The notes below the pieces were generated by a model. That model was not told the origin of the DNA. It saw only the letters and a program-made list of their open reading frames with translations, and made no database searches. Shown here piece by piece: positions 46,176 to 52,581 of a stretch of DNA of 64,000 nucleotides. Every line of letters starts with the position of its first letter. Position 1 is the stretch's first letter. Location of the stretch: the IMG/VR virus record IMGVR_UViG_3300023174_000053, positions 107,028 through 171,027 of that record. One strand, written 5' to 3'. The translations under genes and the position numbers were made by a program. The stretch comes from a virus.

Positions 46176-46382
46176 CTAGGAAAGAATGATACGATAATCA
46201 ATAGACTTAATGCACCAACCAGTGGCACAAGTAATTTCTTCTACTAAATCATCTTCATTATCAGCATCCCAGATTTGACCGATTGTGTCATCAATGATTT
46301 GTTCTTGTTTGGAAGGTTGAAGTTCATACTCACCATCATCGGTGGTGAAATCAAACTCAATTTCAGTAACTTGAAACTTCAT
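46176..46382 (-). CDS. Small acidic protein, unknown
   Basis: This 68-residue protein (MKFQVTEIEFDFTTDDGEYE, WDADNEDDLVEEITCATGWC) is acidic and ends IKSIDYRIILS. The pattern of beta strand, acidic loop, helix and beta strand is common among small cyanophage proteins. It is the first gene after a cassette promoter with a palindromic operator-like sequence, and heads a three-gene operon. Confidence 0.68.
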   Translation of the reverse strand: MKFQVTEIEFDFTTDDGEYELQPSKQEQIIDDTIGQIWDADNEDDLVEEITCATGWCIKSIDYRIILS

Positions 46383-46393
46383 CGTTTTGTCTT

Positions 46394-46464
46394 GATTACT
46401 CCGTAATCATAGCACGGATTGAGGGGGTTTGGGGATATAGTGTGCCACCCCTACAAGTGGCACA
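46394..46464 (-). promoter_or_regulatory. Hairpin-promoter cassette with palindrome
   Basis: Read on the minus strand: hairpin TGTGCCAC/GTGGCACA (46441-46464, loop 8), spacer, extended -10 TGCTATGAT (TATGAT at 46411-46406), then palindrome GATTAC-GGA-GTAATC (46394-46408) overlapping the -10 and likely start site. It ends the 46498-47172 unit and drives 46382-45758. Confidence 0.7.
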
Positions 46465-46497
46465 CCGTATCATTGGACTTATGTGAGACAGGTTATA

Positions 46498-47172
46498 CTA
46501 TACACCACACAGAGCACGTTGAGTAGAACCTGATGCTTGACGATTCAAAGAAACACCAGCACCAACATTTGACCCAATAGCAGCACCTTCTCCACTTCCA
46601 CCATTCATTTTACGAGCACGTCCAAATCGCATCGTAGAAAGTTTATCACTCACTGCTTGCTTGTCTTCGTGAACTCGGTTTTCTTCTTTCTTCATTTCAA
46701 ACAAACGCAGTGCTACTTTATCAGCAAATGCTTTGCGGAAATTAAGTTTGAAACTACGAGAAACACTCTTACCAGTTAGGTTAGAAAGAATCTTCTCTGC
46801 TTGATGTGCAACTTCTGCTTCTTTCTCCATCACCTGAACCAGGTAATCATAATAGAGACGCACTTGAATTTGTTGTGCATCACTACCAATGATTTGAAGT
46901 GATTTTTCATCACCATTCTTCATATATGCTTTTGCATCATAAAATGTTGCAATCGCATTGAGAAGAGTGGTAAGTGCATAGTTCGCACGTTTGAAAGTAG
47001 CAAAAGATTCATCAAATACTTGAGTTTCAGTTGCTTCAGTAATCGTAACACCATACTGCTTGCAAAGTTTATCAATCATCTTTGCAGCAGCATCTGCTTC
47101 ACCATCAAAAGAAGTTCCTTCCTGAAGTTTCAGGATAGACTGAATCTTGGAGATGACTTGTGAACGGTCCAT
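46498..47172 (-). CDS. DUF2786-type protein
   Basis: I place the start at ATG 47172 (224 residues, MDRSQVISKIQSILKLQEGT), because a cassette -10 at 47226-47231 makes the in-frame start at 47235 impossible. The N-terminus KIQSILKLQE, then FDGEADAAAKMIDKLCKQYG, matches the DUF2786 signature. A helical region with KSVSRSFKLNFRKAFADKVA and a Gly-rich tail follow. DUF2786 proteins are common in T4-like phages; the function is unknown, though the basic C-terminal half could bind nucleic acid. Confidence 0.8.
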   Translation of the reverse strand: MDRSQVISKIQSILKLQEGTSFDGEADAAAKMIDKLCKQYGVTITEATETQVFDESFATFKRANYALTTLLNAIATFYDAKAYMKNGDEKSLQIIGSDAQQIQVRLYYDYLVQVMEKEAEVAHQAEKILSNLTGKSVSRSFKLNFRKAFADKVALRLFEMKKEENRVHEDKQAVSDKLSTMRFGRARKMNGGSGEGAAIGSNVGAGVSLNRQASGSTQRALCGV

Positions 47173-47225
47173 GTTAAAAGAATAAAGATTGAGACTCGGG
47201 TGGGACTTGCTCCCTCCACTCCTTA

Positions 47226-47283
47226 AGAATACCACATTTTCAGGTCTGTGCCGGTTTACTGTGCCAGAAGGATTAGTGGCACA
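47226..47283 (-). promoter_or_regulatory. Hairpin-promoter cassette with leader hairpin
   Basis: Hairpin TGTGCCA/TGGCACA (47260-47283), spacer, then -10 TATTCT (47231-47226) preceded by TGTGG. The leader after the start site contains GGGA/TCCC pairing (about 47198-47216). It drives the DUF2786 gene. Confidence 0.6.
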
Positions 47284-47284
47284 A

Positions 47285-47327
47285 AGGAACCTTTAATAAG
47301 GATTTGTCTTATTAAAGGATATGTTCC
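47285..47327 (-). terminator. Strong hairpin after the ArdA-like operon
   Basis: CCTTTAATAAG (47290-47300) pairs with CTTATTAAAGG (47308-47318), 11 bp with loop 7; outer GGAAC/GTTCC arms extend it. A second small stem CCAGT/ACTGG follows at 47326-47341. It lies between the stop at 47350 and the next promoter, so it probably ends the upstream operon, though there is no long U-run. Confidence 0.65.
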
Positions 47328-47349
47328 AGTGCTACAACTGGCACACCGA

Positions 47350-47532
47350 CTATAATTTGATTGCCGATTCCATATTAACTTCACGGTCTTCCATTCTGGC
47401 ATAATCAAAACCTTCATTTACAACCAAATTCTTACGGTAAGCATCAGCAGAAGATTTACAATCAAATAGTTGCAGAGTATCAAACTGTTCTCCTTCAAAA
47501 TCAACACCACCAATCACAGCATAAACTTTCAT
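47350..47532 (-). CDS. Small conserved-type protein, unknown
   Basis: This 60-residue protein begins MKVYAVIGGVDFEGEQFDTL and continues LFDCKSSADAYRKNLV. The two-strand start followed by CKSSADAY helix occurs in other cyanophages, as I recall. It lies 6 bp after the 87-residue gene and is the last gene of the ArdA-like operon. Function unknown. Confidence 0.65.
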   Translation of the reverse strand: MKVYAVIGGVDFEGEQFDTLQLFDCKSSADAYRKNLVVNEGFDYARMEDREVNMESAIKL

Positions 47533-47538
47533 AATAAT

Positions 47539-47802
47539 TCAGACAGAAAATGGTTGAACAAAATGGTCTTCCACAAATTGAGGAAGTGTATTGAAATCTA
47601 CAATCTCAAAGGGGATTGAATCATTATTCAAATAAGTTTGAACTTCAAGATTCATCTCAACCCGATTGAGCATCATCTTGGATAATGTCTTTCCTTGAAT
47701 TGTAATAGTTTTGAGAAACCACTCTTTGGATACATTACCAGTCAAGGTTTTGGTGGGATAAAAATCAACCACCGAAGTATTGTCTTGCGATTGGAGTTTC
47801 AT
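47539..47802 (-). CDS. Small protein, unknown
   Basis: This 87-residue protein (MKLQSQDNTSVVDFYPTKTL, then VSKEWFLKTITIQGKTLSKM, ending PQFVEDHFVQPFSV) shows mixed alpha/beta character and no known motif. It is between the ArdA-like gene and the 60-residue gene with 6-bp gaps on both sides, so it belongs to the same mRNA. Confidence 0.65.
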   Translation of the reverse strand: MKLQSQDNTSVVDFYPTKTLTGNVSKEWFLKTITIQGKTLSKMMLNRVEMNLEVQTYLNNDSIPFEIVDFNTLPQFVEDHFVQPFSV

Positions 47803-47808
47803 AATGAT

Positions 47809-48228
47809 TCAGAATTGAGTGTCAAACACATAACCATTGCTGTTGAAAACAACATCCAAATTATTGAATGATGCTTCCCAATCAATCTCCAGAAAACCAG
47901 GAAGATCAACAACATAGCAATCACTTACATAACTCTCCGCATAATCTGCTTTGGAATCATATTGACCCCGATAAGAGTCTTGAAAGTTATCACCAACCAA
48001 AGAATAAAGACCAAACTCTTCAATGAAAGCATCTACTGCACCGTAAGAATACTCTTCACCAATTTCAACATAGTTTTGATAATAACTGCGGAAAGATTCT
48101 TCCGAAGTTTCAGCAATGAACTCTACAATATCTTCTAGACAATAAGAATCAGCAATCAGTTCTTCAATTTTATCCACAGTCTCCTGCGAATAAACTTCTT
48201 TGTAATTCATAGTGAAAGGAACAGACAT
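47809..48228 (-). CDS. ArdA-like antirestriction protein
   Basis: This acidic 139-residue protein resembles the C-terminal part of ArdA, a DNA mimic that blocks type I restriction enzymes. The match is the stretch FQDSYRGQYDSKADYAESYV, followed by LEIDWEASFNNLDVVF and GYVFDT, against the ArdA pattern F-x-D-x-Y-x-G-x-Y and ID-(Y/W)-E. The middle segment SYGAVDAFIEEFGLYSLV fits the preceding ArdA domain. It is shorter than full ArdA (about 165). It is first in an operon behind a cassette promoter, which suits early expression against host restriction. Confidence 0.7.
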   Translation of the reverse strand: MSVPFTMNYKEVYSQETVDKIEELIADSYCLEDIVEFIAETSEESFRSYYQNYVEIGEEYSYGAVDAFIEEFGLYSLVGDNFQDSYRGQYDSKADYAESYVSDCYVVDLPGFLEIDWEASFNNLDVVFNSNGYVFDTQF

Positions 48229-48240
48229 CGGTTTTCTTTT

Positions 48241-48311
48241 GATTACTCCGTAATCATAGCACGGATTGAGGTGGTTTGGGAGTGTTATGTGCCAGTGCTA
48301 CATCTGGCACA
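48241..48311 (-). promoter_or_regulatory. Hairpin-promoter cassette with palindrome (drives ArdA-like operon)
   Basis: Hairpin TGTGCCAG/CTGGCACA (48288-48311), spacer, extended -10 TGCTATGAT (TATGAT at 48258-48253) and palindrome GATTAC-GGA-GTAATC (48241-48255). The hairpin overlaps the last codons of the upstream 58-residue gene. Confidence 0.7.
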
Positions 48312-48474
48312 TTGACCATGCGAGACACATAAGACTGGCACTAGATTCTACACCTTGCCAATCTTCTTCATTAGTTTCATAAATTGATTCCCAATGAATA
48401 GCACAATCCAAATCTTCCAAGAGTTGATTGATTGTGTTTTCTTCAATTTGAATTTCATCAAGAAAAGGATTCAT
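48298..48474 (-). CDS. 58-residue acidic protein
   Basis: ATG 48474 to TAG 48298 encodes MNPFLDEIQIEENTINQLLE then DLDCAIHWESIYETNEEDWQ and ends LAWSMCQM. It starts inside the stop of the membrane-protein gene (ATGA overlap). The last few codons run through the cassette hairpin, so the C-terminus may be dispensable. Function unknown. Confidence 0.6.
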   Translation of the reverse strand: MNPFLDEIQIEENTINQLLEDLDCAIHWESIYETNEEDWQGVESSASLMCLAWSMCQM

Positions 48475-48671
48475 TTGAAAAGTCCAGCAACAATAGCAGC
48501 AATGAGAAGAACACCAATAACAGTCAAACCAATTAGCAAACTAATCCAAATGGGAGACAATACCCACAACCAAGGCCAAGAAATAACGTGAGTGAGTTTT
48601 AGACCAATAAACAATACAGTCAGAGCACCAGTGAAACTAATGCCGGAGGAAGAAGAGGAAGAAGAAGACAT
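48471..48671 (-). CDS. Small membrane protein with Ser-rich N-terminus
   Basis: This 66-residue protein starts with a run of eight serines (MSSSSSSSSGISFTGALTVL) and has two predicted membrane segments, about 12-30 and 38-63, separated by a short WPWLWVLSP stretch. Similar cyanophage proteins are often annotated as transmembrane Fragile-X-F proteins; that label carries no tested function. It lies in the inner membrane by prediction and overlaps the next gene by 4 bp. Confidence 0.75.
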   Translation of the reverse strand: MSSSSSSSSGISFTGALTVLFIGLKLTHVISWPWLWVLSPIWISLLIGLTVIGVLLIAAIVAGLFK

Positions 48672-48699
48672 AATAGAAGAAGAAATGAGTTAGTTGAGT

Positions 48700-48873
48700 T
48701 CAAACACGGGAAAAAGCATCTTTCTTTTGCTTGGGATTGTGATTTTGCTTCACCCAAGAAGAACGTTGCTTAGAATGAAACTGCGAAGGAAGTTTGTGCT
48801 TACCTTGAACTTCATTCACCAAAGAAAAAACATTCAAAAGAAATGCTTTTTCCAACTTTTGTGCGGTCGTCAT
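48700..48873 (-). CDS. 57-residue basic protein, paralogue of 45967-46140
   Basis: ATG 48873 to TGA 48700 encodes MTTAQKLEKAFLLNVFSLVN then EVQGKHKLPSQFHSKQRSSW and a Lys/Gln-rich tail ending DAFSRV. It has the same length and layout as the product of 45967-46140 about 2.7 kb away. It is first behind a cassette promoter and is followed by the membrane-protein gene 28 bp later. Confidence 0.72.
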   Translation of the reverse strand: MTTAQKLEKAFLLNVFSLVNEVQGKHKLPSQFHSKQRSSWVKQNHNPKQKKDAFSRV

Positions 48874-48902
48874 CAAGTCCGTTCCTTTGCTTGTGTCCTC
48901 TT

Positions 48903-48960
48903 ATTATAGCAGGTTTTGGGGTCTGTGCTCGTTTAGTGTGCCAGTGCTACAAGTGGCACA
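48903..48960 (-). promoter_or_regulatory. Hairpin-promoter cassette (TATAAT, AGAGGACAC subtype)
   Basis: Hairpin TGTGCCA/TGGCACA (48937-48960), conserved spacer with GAGCACAGACCCC, then extended -10 TGCTATAAT (TATAAT at 48908-48903) followed by AAGAGGACACAAGCA. Drives the 48873-48298 operon. Confidence 0.7.
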
Positions 48961-48976
48961 TAGGGTCAATCACTAA

Positions 48977-49243
48977 TCACCAATCGTATGATTTAATATA
49001 AGGTACTACATTAGCATCAGGGTCAAACAATACATAAGCAACATCATTATATTGTTCCTTAACCAATTTCAGCAATTCTACTAAACAAGGCATACTTTCT
49101 TTGATATAATAATCATATATGTCTGGGTCAGTATTTACCAGAGCACAAGTATCACTAGCAATATAAGCAACCTTATCAATCTTTGCTCCTTCTAAAGGAT
49201 GAAGGTGTGCCGTGGATAGTGTGAGGATTTGTGAGAGTTCCAT
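48977..49243 (-). CDS. DUF5983-like protein
   Basis: This 88-residue protein begins MELSQILTLSTAHLHPLEGA and ends VAYVLFDPDANVVPYIKSYD followed by W. The STAH motif near the start and the terminal DxDAxVVPxxxxYDW resemble DUF5983, a small family of plasmids and phages of unknown role. It is the last gene of a three-gene operon, 5 bp after its neighbour. Confidence 0.62.
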   Translation of the reverse strand: MELSQILTLSTAHLHPLEGAKIDKVAYIASDTCALVNTDPDIYDYYIKESMPCLVELLKLVKEQYNDVAYVLFDPDANVVPYIKSYDW

Positions 49244-49248
49244 TTGAA

Positions 49249-49422
49249 TTAAGAAGGACGTGTGTAAAATTGTTGTTTGTATTCAATCATATAATCTAAC
49301 ATCTCACCAAGATTCTTGCGAACTTGCTCATCACAAGGTCCAGAGTAAGCATAAGCATCATAGAGTTTGGAATACAATTGATTCCACTCTACTTGATTCA
49401 TATTACAATTAGTAAGTTTCAT
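49249..49422 (-). CDS. Small protein, unknown
   Basis: From ATG 49422 this gives 57 residues, MKLTNCNMNQVEWNQLYSKL then DEQVRKNLGEMLDYMIEYKQ. I chose this start because it overlaps the upstream stop as ATGA; an in-frame ATG at 49401 (MNQVEWNQL) is an alternative. Mostly helical. Function unknown. Confidence 0.6.
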   Translation of the reverse strand: MKLTNCNMNQVEWNQLYSKLYDAYAYSGPCDEQVRKNLGEMLDYMIEYKQQFYTRPS

Positions 49423-49634
49423 TCCCAGTTCCACTCCAATGGATTATCATAAAAAGGCAACCATTGACTATAAGTTCTCGTGATGTCTGCTCTAACTCTG
49501 GTGCGAATATAAACATATTCCCAATCACCTTCAACATCATTCCACAACCAAAGATTTCCATCCTCATCAACATCACCTTGCCCAGGCAAACCATCACTAA
49601 AAAGAACGGGAATTGGTAAAGTCGTAGTGTCCAT
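49419..49634 (-). CDS. Small Trp-rich protein, unknown
   Basis: From ATG 49634 this gives 71 residues, MDTTTLPIPVLFSDGLPGQG then DEDGNLWLWNDVEGDWEYVY and ending NPLEWNWE. The longer in-frame start at 49688 lies upstream of the cassette -10 (49659-49664), so it would not be on the mRNA. The WLWNDVEGDWEYV pattern suggests a small beta sheet. First gene of its operon. Confidence 0.65.
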   Translation of the reverse strand: MDTTTLPIPVLFSDGLPGQGDVDEDGNLWLWNDVEGDWEYVYIRTRVRADITRTYSQWLPFYDNPLEWNWE

Positions 49635-49658
49635 TGGTTTGGTTGCTTGTGTCCTTTT

Positions 49659-49716
49659 ATTATAGCAGGTTTTGGGGTCGGTGCTCATTTACTGTGCCAC
49701 CTCTACAAGTGGCACA
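49659..49716 (-). promoter_or_regulatory. Hairpin-promoter cassette (TATAAT, AGAGGACAC subtype)
   Basis: Hairpin TGTGCCAC/GTGGCACA (49693-49716), spacer, extended -10 TGCTATAAT (TATAAT at 49664-49659), then AAAAGGACACAAGCA. Nearly the same as the cassettes at 48903 and 61117. Confidence 0.7.
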
Positions 49717-49721
49717 CAGGG

Positions 49722-49925
49722 TCAATCAGCAAGCACCAAGTTTGCTACTCTATCTTCCCCCGGTCGTTCTAGCAATTTAGAATGAATGAGTTCAAATTGT
49801 TGAATCATATTCTGATAATAAGCAGCACCTTGATGGTCTCCATCATCATATACTCCTTCTTCTACAAGTTGAAGAGCAGAGATAATATCAAACAACTCAC
49901 CAGATGTGAAAGAGATTTGTGTCAT
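49722..49925 (-). CDS. Small acidic protein, unknown
   Basis: This 67-residue protein (MTQISFTSGELFDIISALQL, GDHQGAAYYQNMIQQFELIH) is predicted helical. It overlaps the 85-residue gene upstream by 4 bp and is the last gene of a five-gene operon. No family recognised. Confidence 0.65.
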   Translation of the reverse strand: MTQISFTSGELFDIISALQLVEEGVYDDGDHQGAAYYQNMIQQFELIHSKLLERPGEDRVANLVLAD

Positions 49926-50179
49926 TTTGTGTAATCCTTGATGTAATCTTCAATACAGTCAAATGCCCTATTCAAAATGTAATCAGTTTCATCCAAATCA
50001 TTGAGGACTTTGTTGGTGATTTCCTCACTACAATAGACCCGCTCACCATAGAATCTGGTATCATCCATCTCAAATACATCCTCTTTGGTGAAGATGAACG
50101 CAGCACAAGATGCGTCTGCTCCTTGTTGTTCAATCAGTTTTTCTACTGATTCTTTCAGTTGTTGTAGTGTGCGGTTCAT
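49922..50179 (-). CDS. Small acidic protein, unknown
   Basis: This 85-residue protein (MNRTLQQLKESVEKLIEQQG, AAFIFTKEDVFEMDDTRFYG, ending CIEDYIKDYTK) has a helical N-terminus, a central beta segment and an acidic helical C-terminus. It follows the 59-residue gene by 2 bp. Unknown function. Confidence 0.65.
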   Translation of the reverse strand: MNRTLQQLKESVEKLIEQQGADASCAAFIFTKEDVFEMDDTRFYGERVYCSEEITNKVLNDLDETDYILNRAFDCIEDYIKDYTK

Positions 50180-50181
50180 GA

Positions 50182-50361
50182 TCAGAAACGAATGATAGGG
50201 TGGTCAATGTCGAGGACATCACATTCTTCAGTTGCAAACACAAACTCTACACTTGCTTGATAATACTCATCGTTGATGCCACAATCATAAACAGCAACAT
50301 CCTGATTGAGTTGTTCTTCGGTGAGTTGTTGAAGTTCAGCAAGAAGTTCTTTGTAAGTCAT
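50182..50361 (-). CDS. 59-residue acidic protein
   Basis: ATG 50361 to TGA 50182 encodes MTYKELLAELQQLTEEQLNQ then DVAVYDCGINDEYYQASVEF and DVLDIDHPIIRF. From memory, the MTYKELLxELQxLxxEQLxQ start with VxVYDxxxDEYY is a widespread small phage and plasmid protein whose function is unknown. It overlaps the upstream stop by 4 bp. Confidence 0.7.
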   Translation of the reverse strand: MTYKELLAELQQLTEEQLNQDVAVYDCGINDEYYQASVEFVFATEECDVLDIDHPIIRF

Positions 50362-50543
50362 ACAATATCAAAAATGGTGAAGAGTTCTCGTTGTGTTTGA
50401 GTGAATAGAGTATCAGGTTCAGGATAGTCATAGATTTCTTCCTGAAACTCTTTGTAGTGATACAACATATCACGCAAAGCAGCTAGTTGTTTGTCAGTCA
50501 GTGCTTCTTCAATCATTAGAACTTTCTCCAATAAATCAGGCAT
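50358..50543 (-). CDS. Small protein, C-terminus paralogous to 52581-52895
   Basis: From ATG 50543 this gives 61 residues, MPDLLEKVLMIEEALTDKQL and ending TLFTQTQRELFTIFDIV. The second half (LTDKQL, then YxEFQEEIYDYPEPDTLFTQ) matches the C-terminal half of the 104-residue protein at 52581-52895 (FTDKQL, TLFTKTQRELFELLDLN). It overlaps the upstream stop by 8 bp. Function unknown. Confidence 0.68.
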   Translation of the reverse strand: MPDLLEKVLMIEEALTDKQLAALRDMLYHYKEFQEEIYDYPEPDTLFTQTQRELFTIFDIV

Positions 50544-50733
50544 TGTAAATGGCATTGCGGCAGGTGGCAGAGAACTTATCAGCAACGTTTGTATAATCTT
50601 CTATACGTTGCCTCCAATAACTTTTATGATCCACAGACTCTTCTTCATAACGTTTCATCAGTGCAACAGCACTATAAAGTGCTGAAATCATTTCAGTTTC
50701 CTCATTGAAAGTAAAACCAGGAACGACTGCCAT
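50536..50733 (-). CDS. Small helical protein, first gene of operon
   Basis: From ATG 50733 this gives 65 residues, MAVVPGFTFNEETEMISALY then SAVALMKRYEEESVDHKSYW and ending CRNAIYNA. The in-frame start at 50817 lies upstream of the cassette -10 at 50758-50763, so it is rejected. Predicted helical. Unknown function. Confidence 0.65.
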   Translation of the reverse strand: MAVVPGFTFNEETEMISALYSAVALMKRYEEESVDHKSYWRQRIEDYTNVADKFSATCRNAIYNA

Positions 50734-50745
50734 TGCTTTTCTCTT

Positions 50746-50816
50746 GATTACTCCGTAATCATAGCACCCCAGAGGGGTCTGTGCTCTTTTAGTGTGCCAG
50801 TGCCACAAGTGGCACA
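50746..50816 (-). promoter_or_regulatory. Hairpin-promoter cassette with palindrome
   Basis: Hairpin TGTGCCA/TGGCACA (50793-50816), spacer, extended -10 TGCTATGAT (TATGAT at 50763-50758) and palindrome GATTAC-GGA-GTAATC (50746-50760). Drives the five-gene operon 50733-49722. Confidence 0.7.
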
Positions 50817-50830
50817 TCTCAACACGAGAC

Positions 50831-50995
50831 TCACGTTAGATTGTGTATAAACTTCTTTAGCAAGTGTTTGCCCTTATCTACATCAAAACGATTGTCAAAT
50901 GTAACCATCAATTCCAAAATAAGGTCAGCATAAACTTTTGGAACTCGTATGTGTGTTGTTTCACCTGATTGTGGGAACTTCTTTGTGAAAGGCAT
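50831..50995 (-). CDS. 54-residue basic protein
   Basis: ATG 50995 to TGA 50831 encodes MPFTKKFPQSGETTHIRVPK then VYADLILELMVTFDNRFDVD and LKKFIHNLT. The strand TTHIRVPKVYADLI followed by a helix resembles a ribbon-helix-helix start, seen in small DNA-binding proteins, but this is only a pattern. It lies 28 bp after the helicase gene, probably on its mRNA. Confidence 0.65.
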   Translation of the reverse strand: MPFTKKFPQSGETTHIRVPKVYADLILELMVTFDNRFDVDKGKHLLKKFIHNLT

Positions 50996-51023
50996 AGATT
51001 ATATGTGGGACAGATACAATTAT

Positions 51024-52259
51024 CTATACGCACAACTCTCCTTTTACAAATACAGTATCAATCACACTCTGGAGTTGCTTTGCAATCTTATCTCCATAGT
51101 TATTATTGACGGGAATGGTAATAGTTCCAAAAGGTTTGCGATAAAATGCAAACTCTCCTGCTTTCATCTTACCTTCTTGAATTGCTTTACGGTCATCCTT
51201 ATGAACTCGAATAACCCTACCAATAGTCTGGCACATTTCAATCATAGGAAGATTGCGAAGCATAATGCAATGAGTCAGACCGTGAATACTAATACCCTCA
51301 CTCATAATTGAGTAATGAAACACAATGAGCTTCTTGTCTGGGTCAGCACCAAACTCACTCATTTTCTCAAAGAATACTTCACGAGACACTTTCTGCTTGT
51401 CAATGTAAGCACCGTGCTTGGAAGTGATATGCATAATTGTGTAACCCATATCATTGAGTTGTTGAAGCAAATCACTTTCAGTAAACATAGACCAAATTAC
51501 TTTGGTGCTGGGTGCAGCAACAAGAACTTTAGGTGCATCACAATCAGAAATCTCTGACAGAATACCTACAATGTTCTCTGCATCTACAAATGCAGCATTT
51601 TCTTTAGTGCGAATAGTTTGTGCTTCATAAGGCACAACTTTAGGAGGAATGATACTACCAGCATCAATGAGTTCTTGTGCTGGAATACTGATGATGTTGT
51701 TGCCATAAACATCAGTATTATTCATAGACTCCATACTGTTATTGAACTTCGGAGTTGCAGTGAAGAAATAAGCATTATTTGCAACTGATGAAGTGTGAGC
51801 AATACCCACAAAGTTAGAAGGTTTCACACAATGATGTGCTTCATCAAAATACACAACATCAATCTCAATATCTGATTCATTCACACGACCAATGGAATTG
51901 TATGTGGTGAAGATAAAGTTGTGCTTACCACTTCCGATTGCAGTGTCATTGTATTCTGCAATAACTTCTGAACGTGTAGAGGATTGATGATGTGTTTCTC
52001 CACTGTGGCAGTGCATATAAGCAACATTGAGTCCTTGTAAATATGCTTCAAACTCCGAACAAAGTTGATTTGCAAGCAGAATACGAGGAGCAACAACAAC
52101 AAACGTCATCGGTTCTGTTGCATTCAGAATCCTTTGACGGGCATCTTCCATCATCACAACAGTTTTCCCACCACCAGTAGGAATATAACAGGTGCCTTTG
52201 ATGACTTTCTGCACAGCATCAAGAGCACGTTGTTGATAGTTGAGAAGGGTAAGCATCAT
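51024..52259 (-). CDS. Superfamily 2 DNA/RNA helicase (UvsW-like)
   Basis: From ATG 52259 this gives 411 residues. Motifs are clear: Q-like start TLLNYQQRALDAV, Walker A YIPTGGGKT, motif Ia VVVAPRILLANQL, motif II VVYFDEAHHC, motif III FFTATP, and motif VI QTIGRVIRVHKDDRK. It fits DEAD/DEAH helicases such as T4 UvsW, which remodels replication and recombination intermediates, though it is shorter than UvsW. A TTG at 52265 is an alternative start. It has its own cassette promoter (TACAAT). Confidence 0.88.
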   Translation of the reverse strand: MMLTLLNYQQRALDAVQKVIKGTCYIPTGGGKTVVMMEDARQRILNATEPMTFVVVAPRILLANQLCSEFEAYLQGLNVAYMHCHSGETHHQSSTRSEVIAEYNDTAIGSGKHNFIFTTYNSIGRVNESDIEIDVVYFDEAHHCVKPSNFVGIAHTSSVANNAYFFTATPKFNNSMESMNNTDVYGNNIISIPAQELIDAGSIIPPKVVPYEAQTIRTKENAAFVDAENIVGILSEISDCDAPKVLVAAPSTKVIWSMFTESDLLQQLNDMGYTIMHITSKHGAYIDKQKVSREVFFEKMSEFGADPDKKLIVFHYSIMSEGISIHGLTHCIMLRNLPMIEMCQTIGRVIRVHKDDRKAIQEGKMKAGEFAFYRKPFGTITIPVNNNYGDKIAKQLQSVIDTVFVKGELCV

Positions 52260-52277
52260 AATCAATTCAATACAAGT

Positions 52278-52336
52278 ATTGTAGCACGTTTTAGGTGCCT
52301 GCGGTCAATTATAGGGACAGTGCTACGAGTGTCCCT
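52278..52336 (-). promoter_or_regulatory. Hairpin-promoter cassette before the helicase
   Basis: Hairpin AGGGACA/TGTCCCT (52313-52336), with the cassette loop TGCTACGAG but different stem, spacer, then extended -10 TGCTACAAT (TACAAT at 52283-52278). It lies between the tRNA and the helicase gene. Confidence 0.6.
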
Positions 52337-52351
52337 TGGTGTAAAGTATAA

Positions 52352-52435
52352 GCTGGAGACAGGATTTGAACCTGCGATGACTTTTCAGTGCCGCATTACA
52401 AGTGCGGTGCGTTCGACCTCTACGCTAACTCCAGC
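52352..52435 (-). tRNA. tRNA with anticodon UGU (Thr) and long variable arm
   Basis: The minus strand folds as an 84-nt cloverleaf. The acceptor stem is GCTGGAG/CTCCAGC (7 perfect pairs); D stem GCG/CGC with a GG-containing loop; anticodon stem CCGCA/TGCGG with loop CTTGTAA (anticodon TGT); T stem GCAGG/CCTGT with loop TTCAAAT. Between the anticodon and T stems are 15 nt, CACTGAAAAGTCATC, able to form ACT-GAAA-AGT, a class II-type variable arm unusual for tRNA-Thr. No CCA is encoded; the discriminator is T. Confidence 0.88.
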
Positions 52436-52455
52436 ATAAAACTATGTGTTACATA

Positions 52456-52463
52456 TATTTATT
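52456..52463 (-). promoter_or_regulatory. Late promoter-like octamer (AATAAATA) before the tRNA
   Basis: The minus strand reads AATAAATA 21 bp upstream of the tRNA 5' end, overlapping the stop codon of the 39-residue gene. It could allow separate late expression of the tRNA, but it may be chance in AT-rich DNA. Confidence 0.4.
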
Positions 52464-52581
52464 ACATAAACTCCATCAAGTAATAATCAACAGTTACTTC
52501 AAAAGATGCAGCAAGTTCCTCAACAGTAGCATCCTCACAATCAGGATGCTCACAAAACAAATCAAGAACGTCATCATTCAT
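52462..52581 (-). CDS. 39-residue acidic peptide
   Basis: ATG 52581 to TAA 52462 encodes MNDDVLDLFCEHPDCEDATV then EELAASFEVTVDYYLMEFM. The stretch CEDATVEELAASFEVTVDYY looks like a single helix-turn-helix fragment (two helices with a short turn). Its ATG overlaps the upstream stop as TGATG, and the tRNA follows 26 bp later. Function unknown. Confidence 0.62.
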   Translation of the reverse strand: MNDDVLDLFCEHPDCEDATVEELAASFEVTVDYYLMEFM

